This document shows positions 13,604-14,206 of a DNA stretch of 14,206 nucleotides, piece by piece. Location of the stretch: the NCBI GenBank assembly GCA_902477055.1, contig CABSFY010000061.1:1-14206 (forward strand). The letters are read 5' to 3'. This DNA is from an uncultured Eubacteriales bacterium (GTDB lineage Bacteria; Bacillota; Clostridia; Oscillospirales; Oscillospiraceae). The notes below the pieces were generated by a model that was not told the origin of the DNA, searched no databases, and saw nothing but the letters and a program-made list of their open reading frames with translations. A program made the translations under genes and the position numbers. Within the stretch, counting starts at the first letter, position 1. Each line of letters begins with the position of its first letter.

Positions 13604-14206
13604 ATGGAAAAACAAGTGCAAGCAAATGTCGTTTTTACCGACGATGCATACCTGAAAACACGCTATCTGCCCGATGAAACGGGCGGCTATACCATCCGGG
13701 TCGGCCGGGGCGGGCGCAGGGACGTTCTGGCCTGTAAGGAGCTGTACGGCAAGGCGGTCAAAACGGCGCTGGAGCTGGACTGCACGGCCTGCGCCTTTGC
13801 GCTTGACCCGGCGGCGGAGCTGGGGCAGGAGGGGCTGTTCGCGGCGGTCGAGGGTGTCTGCGGCGGCGCGTATCAGAAAAAATTTGCCCTGAGCGGCCGC
13901 TGGGAGCCGGAGCTGGCTTGCAGCTTCCCCGGTGCGGATGCGGAGACGCTGAAGCAGGCGTGGGAGCTGGCGCGGTCCGTGATGGAAACGCGCGATCTGG
14001 TCAACTGCCCGGCCAATCTGCTGCCGCCGGAGACATTCGCGCAGCGGCTGGCGGAAATGGCGCAGGGGCTTCCGATCGAGGCGAAGCTTTATGACCGGCA
14101 GGCGCTGGAGCGGCTGGGTCTGCGGGCGCTTCTGACCGTCGGCGACAGCAGCGCCCACGCGCCGAGGATGGCCGTCCTGCGCTATACCGGCGGCCGGTAT
14201 AGCGCA
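13604..14206 (+). CDS. Leucyl aminopeptidase (peptidase M17), N-terminal part, cut by window end
   Basis: M17 aminopeptidases are hexameric, dimetal cytoplasmic enzymes that remove N-terminal residues from peptides. The frame stays open from 13604 to the last base (201 codons). The N-terminal macro-like domain is divergent (about 1-120). The linker into the catalytic domain is recognisable: ARSVMETRDLVNCPANLLPPETFAQ (around 127-151), then LGLRALLTVGDSSAHAPRMAVLRY, matching the family pattern LVNxPPNxLTP...GMGALLAVGxGS. The metal-binding K, D and E motifs lie outside the window, so catalytic competence cannot be judged. AAAGG (13589-13593) lies 10 bases before the start, a modest site. It is 15 bp downstream of the fucosidase and probably co-transcribed. 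The last four codons fall in a perfect inverted repeat ending at the window edge and may not be genuine. Confidence 0.88.
   Translation, partial: MEKQVQANVVFTDDAYLKTRYLPDETGGYTIRVGRGGRRDVLACKELYGKAVKTALELDCTACAFALDPAAELGQEGLFAAVEGVCGGAYQKKFALSGRWEPELACSFPGADAETLKQAWELARSVMETRDLVNCPANLLPPETFAQRLAEMAQGLPIEAKLYDRQALERLGLRALLTVGDSSAHAPRMAVLRYTGGRYSA
14178..14206. repeat. Perfect 13-bp inverted repeat at the end of the window
   Basis: TGCGCTATACCGG (14178-14190) and its exact reverse complement (14194-14206) are separated by CGG, and the right arm ends on the final base. It lies within the coding frame of the aminopeptidase. It may be a real hairpin at which assembly stopped, or a fold-back artefact. 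Confidence 0.85.

Noticed and set aside
12827..14158. Open frame of 443 codons on the minus strand opposite the fucosidase and aminopeptidase
   Set aside because: It overlaps two well-supported genes, has a biased Arg/Gln/Leu-rich composition and no recognisable domain. It is a shadow caused by GC-rich third positions.
1..14206. tRNA or rRNA genes, CRISPR arrays, transposases, phage genes, toxin-antitoxin or defence modules
   Set aside because: I looked for these on both strands and found none. All large frames on the coding strand belong to recognised housekeeping or metabolic families.

Overview
The window looks like ordinary chromosome from a GC-rich member of the Firmicutes, most likely a gut-type Clostridia of the Oscillospiraceae/Ruminococcaceae kind. 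The evidence is the gene set (double-RCK TrkA next to TrkH, TrmK next to a Nif3-like protein, NrdG of an anaerobe), strong AGGAGG-type ribosome sites, a perfect CIRCE operator, and GC-rich third codon positions. No species name can be given from sequence alone. Both edges cut genes: the metG 3' end on the left and an M17 leucyl aminopeptidase 5' end on the right.

Layout. (1) 3-935: C-terminal part of methionyl-tRNA synthetase, ending at a perfect 17-bp bidirectional terminator shared with the convergent small heat-shock gene. (2) 1000-1458 (minus): hsp20. Its promoter, about 175 nt upstream, sits inside a perfect CIRCE operator and is followed by a long GC-rich leader. (3) 1781-4616: trkA-trkH, a two-gene potassium-uptake operon with its own extended -10 promoter. 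(4) 4617-4892: a gene-free stretch holding a nested palindromic element between imperfect direct repeats. (5) 4893-9766: five genes (PAP2 phosphatase, membrane-anchored alpha/beta hydrolase, nrdG, dut, ygiQ) joined by four successive 4-nt ATGA stop/start overlaps, followed closely by trmK and a Nif3-like gene (9806-11310). (6) 11381-12118: yebC with its own promoter and a strong terminator. (7) 12287-end: a GH29 alpha-L-fucosidase with a near-consensus promoter, followed by leucyl aminopeptidase.

How the genes fit together. Most are housekeeping genes. TrkA gates TrkH for K+ uptake. NrdG activates the anaerobic ribonucleotide reductase, and Dut removes dUTP and yields dUMP, so these two sit together in dNTP supply. 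TrmK modifies tRNA, MetRS charges tRNA, and YebC acts on transcription or translation. The PAP2 and hydrolase pair suggests lipid or envelope metabolism. The fucosidase and aminopeptidase have no evident export signals and would finish breakdown of imported fucosylated oligosaccharides and peptides inside the cell.

I found no defence system, CRISPR array, IS transposase, prophage or biosynthetic cluster, and no convincing undescribed system. The points most worth a second look are regulatory or structural: CIRCE on hsp20 with a possibly thermosensing leader, the composite palindrome at 4623-4798, the ATGA-coupled gene chain, and a perfect inverted repeat ending on the last base of the window, which may be an assembly artefact.
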